Under the pieces are notes generated by a model. The model did no database searches, had not been told where the DNA came from, and worked only from the letters and a program-made list of their open reading frames with translations. A stretch of DNA of 9,858 nt from Quadrisphaera sp. (GTDB lineage: Bacteria > Actinomycetota > Actinomycetes > Actinomycetales > Quadrisphaeraceae): the NCBI GenBank assembly GCA_029258695.1, contig JARIBR010000055.1:1-9858 (forward strand), given 5' to 3'. Shown piece by piece: positions 1 to 6,314 of this stretch. Numbering within the stretch: position 1 is the first letter of the stretch; each line of letters begins with the position of its first letter. The translations under genes were made by a program, and so were the position numbers.

Positions 1-240
1 CAGGCCGAGCACGAAGGTCAGCGTCGGCACGACGCGCCGGCGGTGGGGCGTGCGCGGCTCCTGCGCGCCGTCGCCGGCCGACGGGGGCTGGTAGGCCGCC
101 GACGACCCCGCCGTGCGCGCGGGCTCGGCACCGCCCGTCACCGGGTCGCCCCCGGCGCGCTGGCGCTTCTCCGTCAGGCCGAACCGCGGGGAGTCGACGC
201 GGCCCTGCCCCTTCGGTCGTGCCCAGCTACGTCGTGCCAC
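1..240 (-). CDS. Hypothetical membrane protein, N-terminal part (runs off left edge)
   Basis: Eighty codons are visible, starting at a GTG at 238-240 and continuing past the window edge. The start is chosen because a GGAGG lies five bases upstream (246-250). The start sits 14 bases inside the end of the MMPL exporter gene, so the two are probably translationally coupled. The N-terminus is basic (VARRSWARPKGQGRVDSPRF), then comes a Gly/Ala/Pro-rich disordered stretch (about residues 28-64), then an RRRVVPTLTFVLGL segment at residues 67-80 that looks like the beginning of a membrane helix. The basic N-terminus suggests the first 67 residues lie in the cytoplasm. I do not recognise the family. 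Position suggests a membrane partner of the exporter, but this is inference from the operon only. Confidence 0.6.
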   Translation of the reverse strand, partial: MARRSWARPKGQGRVDSPRFGLTEKRQRAGGDPVTGGAEPARTAGSSAAYQPPSAGDGAQEPRTPHRRRVVPTLTFVLGL

Positions 241-2692
241 GGGTGCCTCCGGGAGGGGTGTCAGCGGTGCTCCGCCGCGTCGACGGCGCGTCGGTCGGGG
301 CCTCGACCTGGTCACCTCGGGTGGAGCCCGACGTGCCGAAGCCCACCGCCCCCACGGGGACGGGCCTGGCGTCGACGCGCGACGGCGCCCCGCGGGCGCG
401 CCGGCTCAGGGCGTGCCCCGGCCACCCGCTGACGGGACCGACGAGGCTCAGCAGGGTGGGGATCAGGACGGAGCGGACCACGACCGCGTCGAGGAGGATG
501 CCGACCCCCAGGACGAACGCCAGCTCCGCGAAGGGCCGCAGGGGGACCAGGGCGAGCATGCCGAAGCTCGCAGCGAGGGTCACGCCGGCCGCGGTGATGG
601 CCTTCGACGTCTGCGGGACGGCCTCGATGATGGCCTCGCGCAGGGGCTTCCTCCGGGCGACGGACCACACGTGGCCCACACCGAAGACCGTGTAGTCGCT
701 CCCGAGGCTGAGCAGCAGGGCCGCCGCGGCGAACGGCACGTAGAAGGTGACGCCGTCGTGCCCCAGCACCCCCTGGAAGAGGGAGACCAGGAGGCCGAGG
801 GACGCCGCGAGCGCCAGCGTGGTGCACGCCAGGAGGTACACCGGCGCCACGAGCGCACGCAGGAAGATGACGAGGATGAGGAAGTTCACCGCGAGCGCCG
901 CGAGGGCGATCCTCCCGATGTCCGCCTCCGTCGCGGTGACCAGGGCGCTGGCCAGCCCGGTGTCCCCGCCGAGACCCCAACCCACCCCGCTCAGGCCGCT
1001 CTCGACGAGGAGGCCGGGCAGCTGGTCCTGGAGCAGCTGGTAGGTCTCGACGCCGAGCCCGCCGAGCGGCTCGTCCTCGAAGATGACGAGGAAGCGCGCG
1101 GCGTCCCCGTCGGGCGCCAGGACGGCCTGCCCCTCGATGCGCTCGGGGAGGTCACCGGGCCCCAGCACCCCGGCGACCCCGGGCACGTCGGTGACGAGCC
1201 GGTCGAGAGCCATGAGCTCCTCGCGCTGGGCCGTCACGCCGTCGCCGCTCAGCAGGAGCACGGTGGGGGAGAGGATGCCCTCGGCGAACCCCTCGGTCGC
1301 GGCGTCCGCGGCGACGGAGGCCGACGACGAACCGGGCAGCGACGGCACGTAGCTGAGGCCCAGGCGCATCTGTGCCACGGGGAGGGCGGCGAACGCCAGC
1401 GCAGCCAGCGCGAGCAGGGCCACGAGGGCGGCCACCGGCTTGCGGGTGAGGAAGGTGATCCCCCGGTGCTGGCGGTGCGAGGGGCCCAGCTCGGCGGGCA
1501 CCGTGGCCAGCTGCCCGCGGATCCTCGCGGAGCGGGCCGCGCCGGCGGTGTCGACGCGGGGTGGGACGTCCGCGGCCGGGCGCGGCGCGGTGGGCCAGAA
1601 GGTCGCGCGCCCGAGCACCGCGAGGATCGCGGGGACGAGGGTGACGGAGACCACGAGGGAGACGAGCACGGCCAGCGCCAGGGCCGGTCCGAACGTGGCG
1701 AAGAAGGCGAAGCGCGCGACCAGCAGCGAGGCGGTGCCCGCGGCCACGGTGATGCCGGCGACGGCGACGATCGGGCCGTAGCTCGCGGCGGAGCGTCGCG
1801 CGGCCTCCTTGGCGTCGAACCCGGCGCGCAGCTCGGCGCGCATGCCGGAGACGAAGAAGATCACGTAGTCCGTGACCACCCCGAGCACCAGGGCCAGGAG
1901 CAGCGGCTCGAGCTCGCGGGGGATGGGGATGTCGAAGGCGGCCTGCCCGTGGTCGGCGAGGCGGGTCGCGACGAGGAAGGCCAGGCCGGAGGTGCCGAGC
2001 GCGATCGCGGGGGCCGCGACGGCCCGGAAGACGAACCCGACGATGAGCAGGATCGCGGCCAGCGTGGCGATCTCCACGGTGGGCAGGGCGTCGGAGATGA
2101 GGTTGCCGGTGGCCACGCGCGCCGGCACCGTCCCCGTCACGCCGACGTAGTGGTCGGAGGCCTCGGTGAGGTAGCGCTCCGCGAAGGCCTCCGCAGCCCG
2201 CGTCTGCCGGGTCAGCGAGACCGACGGGTCCATGAGCAGGTACGTCACCGCCGTCGTCCCCTCGGCGGTGGAGCCGGGGAAGATGCCCAGGGTGTTGGTG
2301 ACCGGGATGGCCCCGAGGATCGGCCCGACGTCCGGGTACTGCTGCTGCGAGAGCGCGACGGCGCGCAGCACCGCCTCGGTCTGGGCGTAGACGTCGAGCC
2401 CGTCCGGGTCGTGCTGGACGATGGCGGTGCGGGCGATGAGGGGGAAGCCGAACGCCTGCGCGGAGGCCTGCTCGACCTCGACGGAGCTGTTCGCCCCGGA
2501 GACGAAGCCGTCGAGGTCGCTGCCGCTGGGTGCGTCCGGCGGGGCCACCGTGATGACGAGGTAGGCGGCGGCGATCCAGGCCACGATGATGGGCCATCGC
2601 AGCGCGACGACGAGGCGCGCGTAGACGTGCGCCCACCGGCCGCCGGGCAGGGGTGGGCGGCGCGTGCGGGGCCCGCGGCGGAACAGGCTCAC
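227..2692 (-). CDS. MMPL family (RND superfamily) transporter
   Basis: This is an 821-residue inner-membrane exporter of the MMPL/RND superfamily, whose members move lipids or hydrophobic compounds outward using the proton gradient. The layout is the usual duplicated one: helix 1 (about residues 31-50), a large outside loop (51-205), helices 2-6 (206-361), a cytoplasmic linker (362-418), helix 7 (419-437), a second outside loop (438-593) and helices 8-12 (594-750). Asp-Tyr pairs in helix 4 (GVVTDYVIFF, D275/Y276) and helix 10 (SLGSDYTVF, D666/Y667) match the proton-relay residues known in this family, so it should be active. The GTG start at 2690-2692 is chosen because it overlaps the stop of the upstream gene (GTGA). 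A longer reading frame extends upstream to 3094, but that part lies entirely within the upstream gene and is Arg/Pro-rich shadow sequence. The last 65 or so residues are a low-complexity tail. Cargo is unknown. Confidence 0.93.
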   Translation of the reverse strand: MSLFRRGPRTRRPPLPGGRWAHVYARLVVALRWPIIVAWIAAAYLVITVAPPDAPSGSDLDGFVSGANSSVEVEQASAQAFGFPLIARTAIVQHDPDGLDVYAQTEAVLRAVALSQQQYPDVGPILGAIPVTNTLGIFPGSTAEGTTAVTYLLMDPSVSLTRQTRAAEAFAERYLTEASDHYVGVTGTVPARVATGNLISDALPTVEIATLAAILLIVGFVFRAVAAPAIALGTSGLAFLVATRLADHGQAAFDIPIPRELEPLLLALVLGVVTDYVIFFVSGMRAELRAGFDAKEAARRSAASYGPIVAVAGITVAAGTASLLVARFAFFATFGPALALAVLVSLVVSVTLVPAILAVLGRATFWPTAPRPAADVPPRVDTAGAARSARIRGQLATVPAELGPSHRQHRGITFLTRKPVAALVALLALAALAFAALPVAQMRLGLSYVPSLPGSSSASVAADAATEGFAEGILSPTVLLLSGDGVTAQREELMALDRLVTDVPGVAGVLGPGDLPERIEGQAVLAPDGDAARFLVIFEDEPLGGLGVETYQLLQDQLPGLLVESGLSGVGWGLGGDTGLASALVTATEADIGRIALAALAVNFLILVIFLRALVAPVYLLACTTLALAASLGLLVSLFQGVLGHDGVTFYVPFAAAALLLSLGSDYTVFGVGHVWSVARRKPLREAIIEAVPQTSKAITAAGVTLAASFGMLALVPLRPFAELAFVLGVGILLDAVVVRSVLIPTLLSLVGPVSGWPGHALSRRARGAPSRVDARPVPVGAVGFGTSGSTRGDQVEAPTDAPSTRRSTADTPPGGTRGTT
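246..250 (-). promoter_or_regulatory. Ribosome binding site deciding the start of the left-edge gene
   Basis: Read on the minus strand this is GGAGG followed by CACCC and then the GTG at 240. It is a near-perfect Shine-Dalgarno placed inside the 3' end of the exporter gene. It supports a real gene running off the left edge rather than non-coding sequence. Confidence 0.6.
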
Positions 2693-3432
2693 CAGCTCCC
2701 CCCGGGGCGGGCGTCGTCGTCGGTGAGCCGTCGCTGCTGCGCGTCGCCGTCGGGGCTGCGCGGACCGTCGAGGCGGCGCGGACCGTCGAGGCGGCGCGGG
2801 TCGATGCCGAGGCGCCGCAGCTCCGCGCGGGCCAGCGCGTCGTGGCGACCGGCGGCGAGGTCCCCGGCGGGGTCGGCGCTCAGGGCGAGCAGGCGGGGCG
2901 GGGGCATCGTCGCGACGGCCCGGTGGGCGAGGTAGGCGGCCATGGCCCTGCGGTCGGCGTCGGGGTCCGGGTCGGCGTCGGGGTCGGCGCCGGGCGCGAC
3001 GTCCCCGCGGCGTCCGGCACCACCGTCGAGGCGCGCCAGGACACCGTCGACCGTGCGCCGGCGCCGGGCGCGCAGCGGCAGGTGCACCAGCCACACCGGT
3101 GCGGTGGCCGCGGCGAAGACCGCGACGGCGAGCCCGACGGCCACCCGGTGGATGCTCGAGCGGGCGGAGAGGGCCTGCTCGTCGATGGAGCGCCCCTGCT
3201 CGCGGATCGAGGCACCCAGCTCACCGGTCGCGTCGGGGACCAGCGGGACGTCGCCGAGGTCCTCGAGCGCGCGGCCGGCCTGGTCCGCGGCCGAGGCGGC
3301 CGAACGCGCCCCGTCGGTGATCGAGCCCAGCCCCCACGTCGCGGAGCCCAGGGCGACGGCGGCCACGAGCCACACGAGCACCCAGGTCAGCGCGAGGGCG
3401 TCGAGCGTGGCGGCGCGCACCGGTCCGGCCAT
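2689..3432 (-). CDS. Two-helix membrane protein upstream of the MMPL transporter
   Basis: This is a 247-residue protein of no recognised family. A membrane helix at about residues 12-33 is followed by a 60-residue loop with heptad-like Ala/Gln/Ser/Arg content (about 40-95, possible short coiled coil). A second helix spans about 96-118, then comes a strongly basic RARRRR stop-transfer stretch. The rest (about 120-247) is a charged cytoplasmic tail with an Asp-Pro repeat (148-160) and a repeated RRLDGP (213-224). By the positive-inside rule both ends are cytoplasmic and the loop lies outside. The ATG at 3430-3432 is preceded by GAGGGG (3440-3445). The stop TGA shares bases with the GTG start of the MMPL gene, so the pair is co-transcribed and probably coupled. 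An accessory or assembly partner of the transporter is the simplest inference. It could equally be an unrelated membrane protein. Confidence 0.8.
   Translation of the reverse strand: MAGPVRAATLDALALTWVLVWLVAAVALGSATWGLGSITDGARSAASAADQAGRALEDLGDVPLVPDATGELGASIREQGRSIDEQALSARSSIHRVAVGLAVAVFAAATAPVWLVHLPLRARRRRTVDGVLARLDGGAGRRGDVAPGADPDADPDPDADRRAMAAYLAHRAVATMPPPRLLALSADPAGDLAAGRHDALARAELRRLGIDPRRLDGPRRLDGPRSPDGDAQQRRLTDDDARPGGSW
2758..2793. repeat. Perfect 18-base tandem duplication inside the two-helix protein gene
   Basis: The unit GCGCGGACCGTCGAGGCG occurs twice in immediate succession (2758-2775 and 2776-2793), and a third copy begins at 2794 but diverges after a few bases. It encodes the duplicated RRLDGP hexapeptide in the cytoplasmic tail and keeps the reading frame. 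It looks like recent replication slippage. Confidence 0.85.
2952..2987. repeat. Second 18-base tandem duplication (Asp-Pro-Ala coding)
   Basis: Two adjacent 18-base units (2952-2969 and 2970-2987) differ at one position only, near their right end. They encode the Asp/Pro/Ala-rich run at residues 148-160 of the two-helix membrane protein. Unit length and frame preservation are the same as in the duplication at 2758-2793, but the sequence is unrelated. Confidence 0.8.
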
Positions 3433-3480
3433 GGCGCCCCCCCTCGTCGAGCCCGCCACCCGAGCGGCGCGGCGGCCTGC

Positions 3481-3508
3481 ATCATGCCTCAGCGAAGCCT
3501 GCGGACAG
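3481..3508 (-). promoter_or_regulatory. Possible weak promoter for the two-helix/MMPL operon
   Basis: On the minus strand CATGAT (3481-3486) resembles a -10 element, and CTGTCC (3503-3508) lies 16 bases upstream as a poor -35. It lies in the right place, about 50 bases before the ATG at 3432, in the 193-base gap 3433-3625. The match is weak and could be chance. Nothing else in that gap looks like a gene. Confidence 0.2.
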
Positions 3509-3568
3509 CGCGGGTGGGGAACCGGTCCCGTCCGTGGCCAGCCAGCGCCGCGGGCGAGGCGCAGGCTC

Positions 3569-3601
3569 GCCACGGACGACGGGCGGCCCGGCCGTCGTGG
3601 C
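3569..3601 (-). terminator. Possible hairpin terminator after the small acidic protein gene
   Basis: ACGACGG (3576-3582) pairs with CCGTCGT (3592-3598) around a nine-base loop, and flanking GCC/GGC bases can extend the stem across a small bulge. It begins about 25 bases after the stop of the 3626-3886 gene. No T-run follows, as is common in high-GC actinobacteria, so the call rests on the stem and its position alone. Confidence 0.35.
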
Positions 3602-3625
3602 TCGGCCCGCGCGGCGACGCCGGGG

Positions 3626-3886
3626 TCAGCCGATGTCGTGCGGCCCGAACATGAGGACCTCGCGCTCCATGTCGTAATGCACGTCGTCCGAGGCGGAGAG
3701 CCAGTCGAAGAGGTTGTCGGCGTCATCGACGGTGACCGCGAGCACGGCTTCCGCGGCGCCGTCGTCGAGGATCAGCTGGAAGATGTTCGTCCCCGGCTCC
3801 CCGTTGCCCGACGCGGACCAGTTGGCCCGCCACGAGCTGACCCTGCGGACCTTGATGGTGTCGCTGCCGATGTCGCTGCCGGCCAT
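3626..3886 (-). CDS. Small acidic protein of unknown function
   Basis: This is an 86-residue protein, MAGSDIGSDTIKVRRVSS at the start and MEREVLMFGPHDIG at the end. The ATG at 3884-3886 is chosen over an in-frame start at 3931 because AGGAG (3893-3897) lies six bases upstream. No signal peptide or membrane segment is seen, so it should be cytoplasmic. The N-terminal 35 residues are basic to neutral with two Trp. The rest alternates short hydrophobic strands (FQLILDD, AVLAVTVDDADNLFDWL) with many Asp and Glu, which suggests a small mixed alpha/beta fold. It lies 86 bases downstream of the binding-protein gene on the same strand, so it may be read from the ABC operon or from its own promoter in 3887-3972. 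I do not recognise the family, and a role in transport is not shown. Confidence 0.75.
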   Translation of the reverse strand: MAGSDIGSDTIKVRRVSSWRANWSASGNGEPGTNIFQLILDDGAAEAVLAVTVDDADNLFDWLSASDDVHYDMEREVLMFGPHDIG

Positions 3887-3892
3887 GGCCGT

Positions 3893-3897
3893 CTCCT
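3893..3897 (-). promoter_or_regulatory. Ribosome binding site of the small acidic protein
   Basis: Minus-strand GAGGAGA ends six bases before the ATG at 3886. It decides between that ATG and a longer frame starting at 3931, which has no comparable site. Confidence 0.6.
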
Positions 3898-3907
3898 CTG
3901 GTTCCGC

Positions 3908-3922
3908 CAGCCTGAGCGGCTG
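3908..3922 (-). other. Small hairpin in the leader of the small acidic protein gene
   Basis: CAGCC (3908-3912) and GGCTG (3918-3922) form a five-base stem with a five-base loop, about ten bases upstream of the ribosome binding site at 3893-3897. The neighbouring sequence GAGCGGGCGCTC (3938-3949) is also self-complementary. Either could be part of a terminator for the ABC operon or an operator. Both are short enough to arise by chance at this GC content. Confidence 0.2.
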
Positions 3923-3972
3923 ACTCCGCAACGGTAGGAGCGGGCGCTCACCCGGACCAGTCGATCAGCGGC

Positions 3973-5178
3973 TCACCCGTCCCAGACCGCCGTGTAGACC
4001 TCGCGGTAGTCGCTGTCGGGGTCGAAGACGTCGCCGTCGGGCACGTTGGCCCGGGTGACCAGGCCCGGCGGAGCCACGAACCCGGAGGGCTCCTCGCCGG
4101 CCAGGGCTCGGTTGACCTCGTCGACGAGCTGCCATCCCTGGAGGGTGATGGGCTCGGCGACGGTGGCGCTCTGGTAGTCGTCGTTGCGGATCCGCTGGAA
4201 CTCCGCGGCGTCCCCGTCGCCGGCCGCGACGTTCTTCGGCGGTCCGTCCGGGCTGCGCCCGGCGTCCCGCAGCGCCGTGGCCGCTCCGCTGAAGTAGTTG
4301 CCGTTGATGGCCAGGAGGTACCCCAGGTCCTCGCCGTGGCGCTGCAGCAGGTTCGAGACCAGGCCGGGCATCCGCTGGTCGGCGCTGACGATCGGCGAGT
4401 CCTCGAAGGCGAGGACCGTGCAGCCCGGCACCGCCTGGACGTAGGCCTCCATCGCCCGGGCCTTCTGCACGGCGATGGCGTACTGGCCGTCGGTGAAGAT
4501 CGCGACGCCCGCCGTGCCGTCGGAGTCGGCCACGGCGTAGGCGGCGGCGAGCTGCGAGACCTTCAGCGGATCGGTGGTGACGTTGGTGAACAGGCCGTTC
4601 CCCGGTGCGGTCAGCACGCCGGCGTGCCAGCCGATCACCGGCAGGCCGGCGTCGGTGGCGGTCGCGATCGCCGGTGCCTGCTCCGTGGGGTCCGGGCCGC
4701 CGAGGATGATCGCCGCGGGGCCGGAGGTGACGGCCTGGTCCATGGCGTCGGTGATCCCCTGGGGGTTGGCCTGGCCGTCGAAGACGTCAACGCCCCAGCC
4801 GATCACCGCGGCGGCTTCGCGCACGGCGGCGGCGGTGGCGTTGACGCCGCCGTTGGACAGGTCGCTGCCGACGAAGGCGATGGTGGCGCCCGCCTGCTGG
4901 GCGCTCGGCCCGCTCGACGGCGGGACGAACCCCTCCCTCGCCTCGAGCGAGGTGGCCACGAGGTCCTTGCTGAAGGCCACCGGGTCGCCCTCGGGGAGGA
5001 TCGCGTCGAAGCCCTCCGTCGTGCCGGGGGCGGTGCCCTCGCCGCCCGAGGACGACGAGGCGCCGGCCTGGTCGGCGACGCTGCCCGACGCGCAGGACGC
5101 GAGGGCGAGGGTCGCGGGCACGGCCAGCCCCGCGGCGAGGAGGGTGCGGCGGGCGATCAGAGGGTTCTCGGCGGTCAC
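3973..5178 (-). CDS. Sugar ABC transporter substrate-binding lipoprotein
   Basis: This is a 401-residue extracytoplasmic binding protein of the ribose/galactose type (periplasmic-binding-protein type 1 fold), delivering substrate to the permease encoded just upstream. The N-terminus has a twin-arginine-like IARRTLL (residues 8-14), a hydrophobic stretch and a lipobox LASC with Cys29 as the lipid anchor. Residues 30-55 form a Ser/Gly/Thr linker typical of Gram-positive lipoproteins. The mature domain starts near residue 98 with GATIAFVGSDLSNGG and continues with AIILGGPDPTE (156-166), GLPVIGWHAG (178-187) and INGNYFSGAATALRDAG (291-307), the pattern of the two-lobed family. The GTG at 5176-5178 overlaps the permease stop (GTGA) and has GGAG six bases before it. 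About 70 residues lie between Cys29 and the fold, longer than usual. Substrate is not deducible; a sugar or sugar-like compound is most likely. Confidence 0.9.
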   Translation of the reverse strand: MTAENPLIARRTLLAAGLAVPATLALASCASGSVADQAGASSSSGGEGTAPGTTEGFDAILPEGDPVAFSKDLVATSLEAREGFVPPSSGPSAQQAGATIAFVGSDLSNGGVNATAAAVREAAAVIGWGVDVFDGQANPQGITDAMDQAVTSGPAAIILGGPDPTEQAPAIATATDAGLPVIGWHAGVLTAPGNGLFTNVTTDPLKVSQLAAAYAVADSDGTAGVAIFTDGQYAIAVQKARAMEAYVQAVPGCTVLAFEDSPIVSADQRMPGLVSNLLQRHGEDLGYLLAINGNYFSGAATALRDAGRSPDGPPKNVAAGDGDAAEFQRIRNDDYQSATVAEPITLQGWQLVDEVNRALAGEEPSGFVAPPGLVTRANVPDGDVFDPDSDYREVYTAVWDG

Positions 5179-6314
5179 GGCTGGCTCCCGGGGGTGGTGG
5201 CGGGCGGGTCGGCGGTCGCCGAGGACGGTGGCGAGGTGTCGGGTGGCGCCGGCTGGCCCGGCTGGTCGGCGCCCGTGGCGCGGCGGGGCGTTGCGTCGGC
5301 GCGGGCGGTGCGCCGCCGGCTGGCGAGCGAGGCGATGGTGATGGCCGCGACGAGGGTCAGCCCGTTGAACAGCGGCTCGAGGTAGAAGCGCCCCGGGAGC
5401 AGCTGCTGCAGCCCGGAGATGCCGATGGTCGCGACGGCGACGCCCAGCAGCGTGCCGGCGGCGTTGACCCGGCCGGGCCGGATGGTCGTCGACCCGAGGA
5501 AGGCGGCGGTCAGGGCCGGCAGCAGGTACTCCGGGCCGACGTTGGCCTGCGCCACGCCGGCGGCGCGCGAGGCCACGATCACCCCGGCGAGCGCGGTGAG
5601 CACCCCGGACGTGACCATCGCGCCGATGACGTACTTCCGGCGCGGCACCCCGGTGAGCTCGGCGGCGCGGGCGTTGGCACCGACGGCGTAGAGGTAGCGG
5701 CCGACGGGCAGGTGCTCGAGCACCACGTACAGCGCCACGCCCACCGCCAGGGCGATGATGAACGGGCCGGGCACGGGGCCCAGCGCCCAGCGGGAGAGGC
5801 CGTCGAAGGCCGCGGCGCGCTCCCCGGCGGCGTCGGTGACCTGGCGACCGCCGGTGTGCCAGAACGTGATCGCGTAGATGACCTGGCCGGTGGCCAGCGT
5901 CGCGATGAACGCGTCGACCTGCGCCAGCTCCACGAGCAGGGCGTTCGCCAGGCCGATGACGGCGCCGCCGAGCAGGCACAGCAGGATCGAGAGGCGGTAG
6001 TCCATCCCCATGAGCTGGAAGGACAGCGCCATCACCTGCCACAGCCCGAGGCCGTAGCCGATCGAGAGGTCGATCTTGCCCGCCACCATCGGCACGGTGA
6101 CCGCGAAGGCGAGGATGAGCAGCACCGACTGGCTGGCGGCGAGCAGCTGGAAGTTCAGCAGCGTCGCGAAGGTGTGCGGGCGCAGGGCCGCGAAGAGGAC
6201 GAGCAGGGCGACGGTGAGGACGACCATGCCGTAGACCGTGAAGAGCCTGCGGTACCACGGCGCTCCGCGCGGGGGCTCGAGGGCGGTGGACTGCAGCGAC
6301 GTCGAGGTGCTCAC
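5175..6314 (-). CDS. Sugar ABC transporter permease (RbsC-like)
   Basis: This is a 379-residue inner-membrane permease of the branched-chain amino acid/ribose superfamily (BPD_transp_2). Eight to ten hydrophobic helices span residues 27-331. Family landmarks visible are KIDLSIGYGLGL (80-91), DAFIATLATGQVIYAITFW (134-152), VGRYLYAVGANARAAELTGV (204-223, the cytoplasmic loop that contacts the ATPase) and LPALTAAFLGSTTIRPGRVN (265-284). The GTG at 6312-6314 is chosen because it overlaps the ATPase stop (GTGA) and gives a normal length; a longer frame reaches 6752 but runs through the ATPase gene. Only a distant AGGA precedes it, so translation probably depends on coupling. Residues 333-379 form a Pro/Ala/Thr-rich tail with an initial RRR, an unusual cytoplasmic extension for this family. 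It should form the channel with the ATPase and receive substrate from the lipoprotein. Confidence 0.92.
   Translation of the reverse strand: MSTSTSLQSTALEPPRGAPWYRRLFTVYGMVVLTVALLVLFAALRPHTFATLLNFQLLAASQSVLLILAFAVTVPMVAGKIDLSIGYGLGLWQVMALSFQLMGMDYRLSILLCLLGGAVIGLANALLVELAQVDAFIATLATGQVIYAITFWHTGGRQVTDAAGERAAAFDGLSRWALGPVPGPFIIALAVGVALYVVLEHLPVGRYLYAVGANARAAELTGVPRRKYVIGAMVTSGVLTALAGVIVASRAAGVAQANVGPEYLLPALTAAFLGSTTIRPGRVNAAGTLLGVAVATIGISGLQQLLPGRFYLEPLFNGLTLVAAITIASLASRRRTARADATPRRATGADQPGQPAPPDTSPPSSATADPPATTPGSQP

Noticed and set aside
113..2935. A 940-codon open frame on the plus strand opposite the MMPL gene
   Set aside because: Its translation is a hydrophilic Arg/Gly/Asp/Glu mixture with no domain, as expected for the antisense of a high-GC membrane gene. 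The minus strand encodes a clear transporter.
2693..3094. N-terminal extension of the MMPL frame up to 3094
   Set aside because: It overlaps the whole tail of the two-helix protein in another frame and is Arg/Pro-rich. The GTGA overlap at 2692 gives a normal family start.
3433..3726. Upstream extension of the two-helix protein frame
   Set aside because: It runs through the intergenic gap into the small acidic gene, lacks hydrophobic or conserved features, and the ATG at 3432 has a strong ribosome binding site.
4336..5385. A 349-codon plus-strand frame opposite the binding-protein gene
   Set aside because: It is low-complexity Gly/Arg/Ala/Asp antisense sequence; the minus strand has a lipoprotein signal and a recognisable fold.
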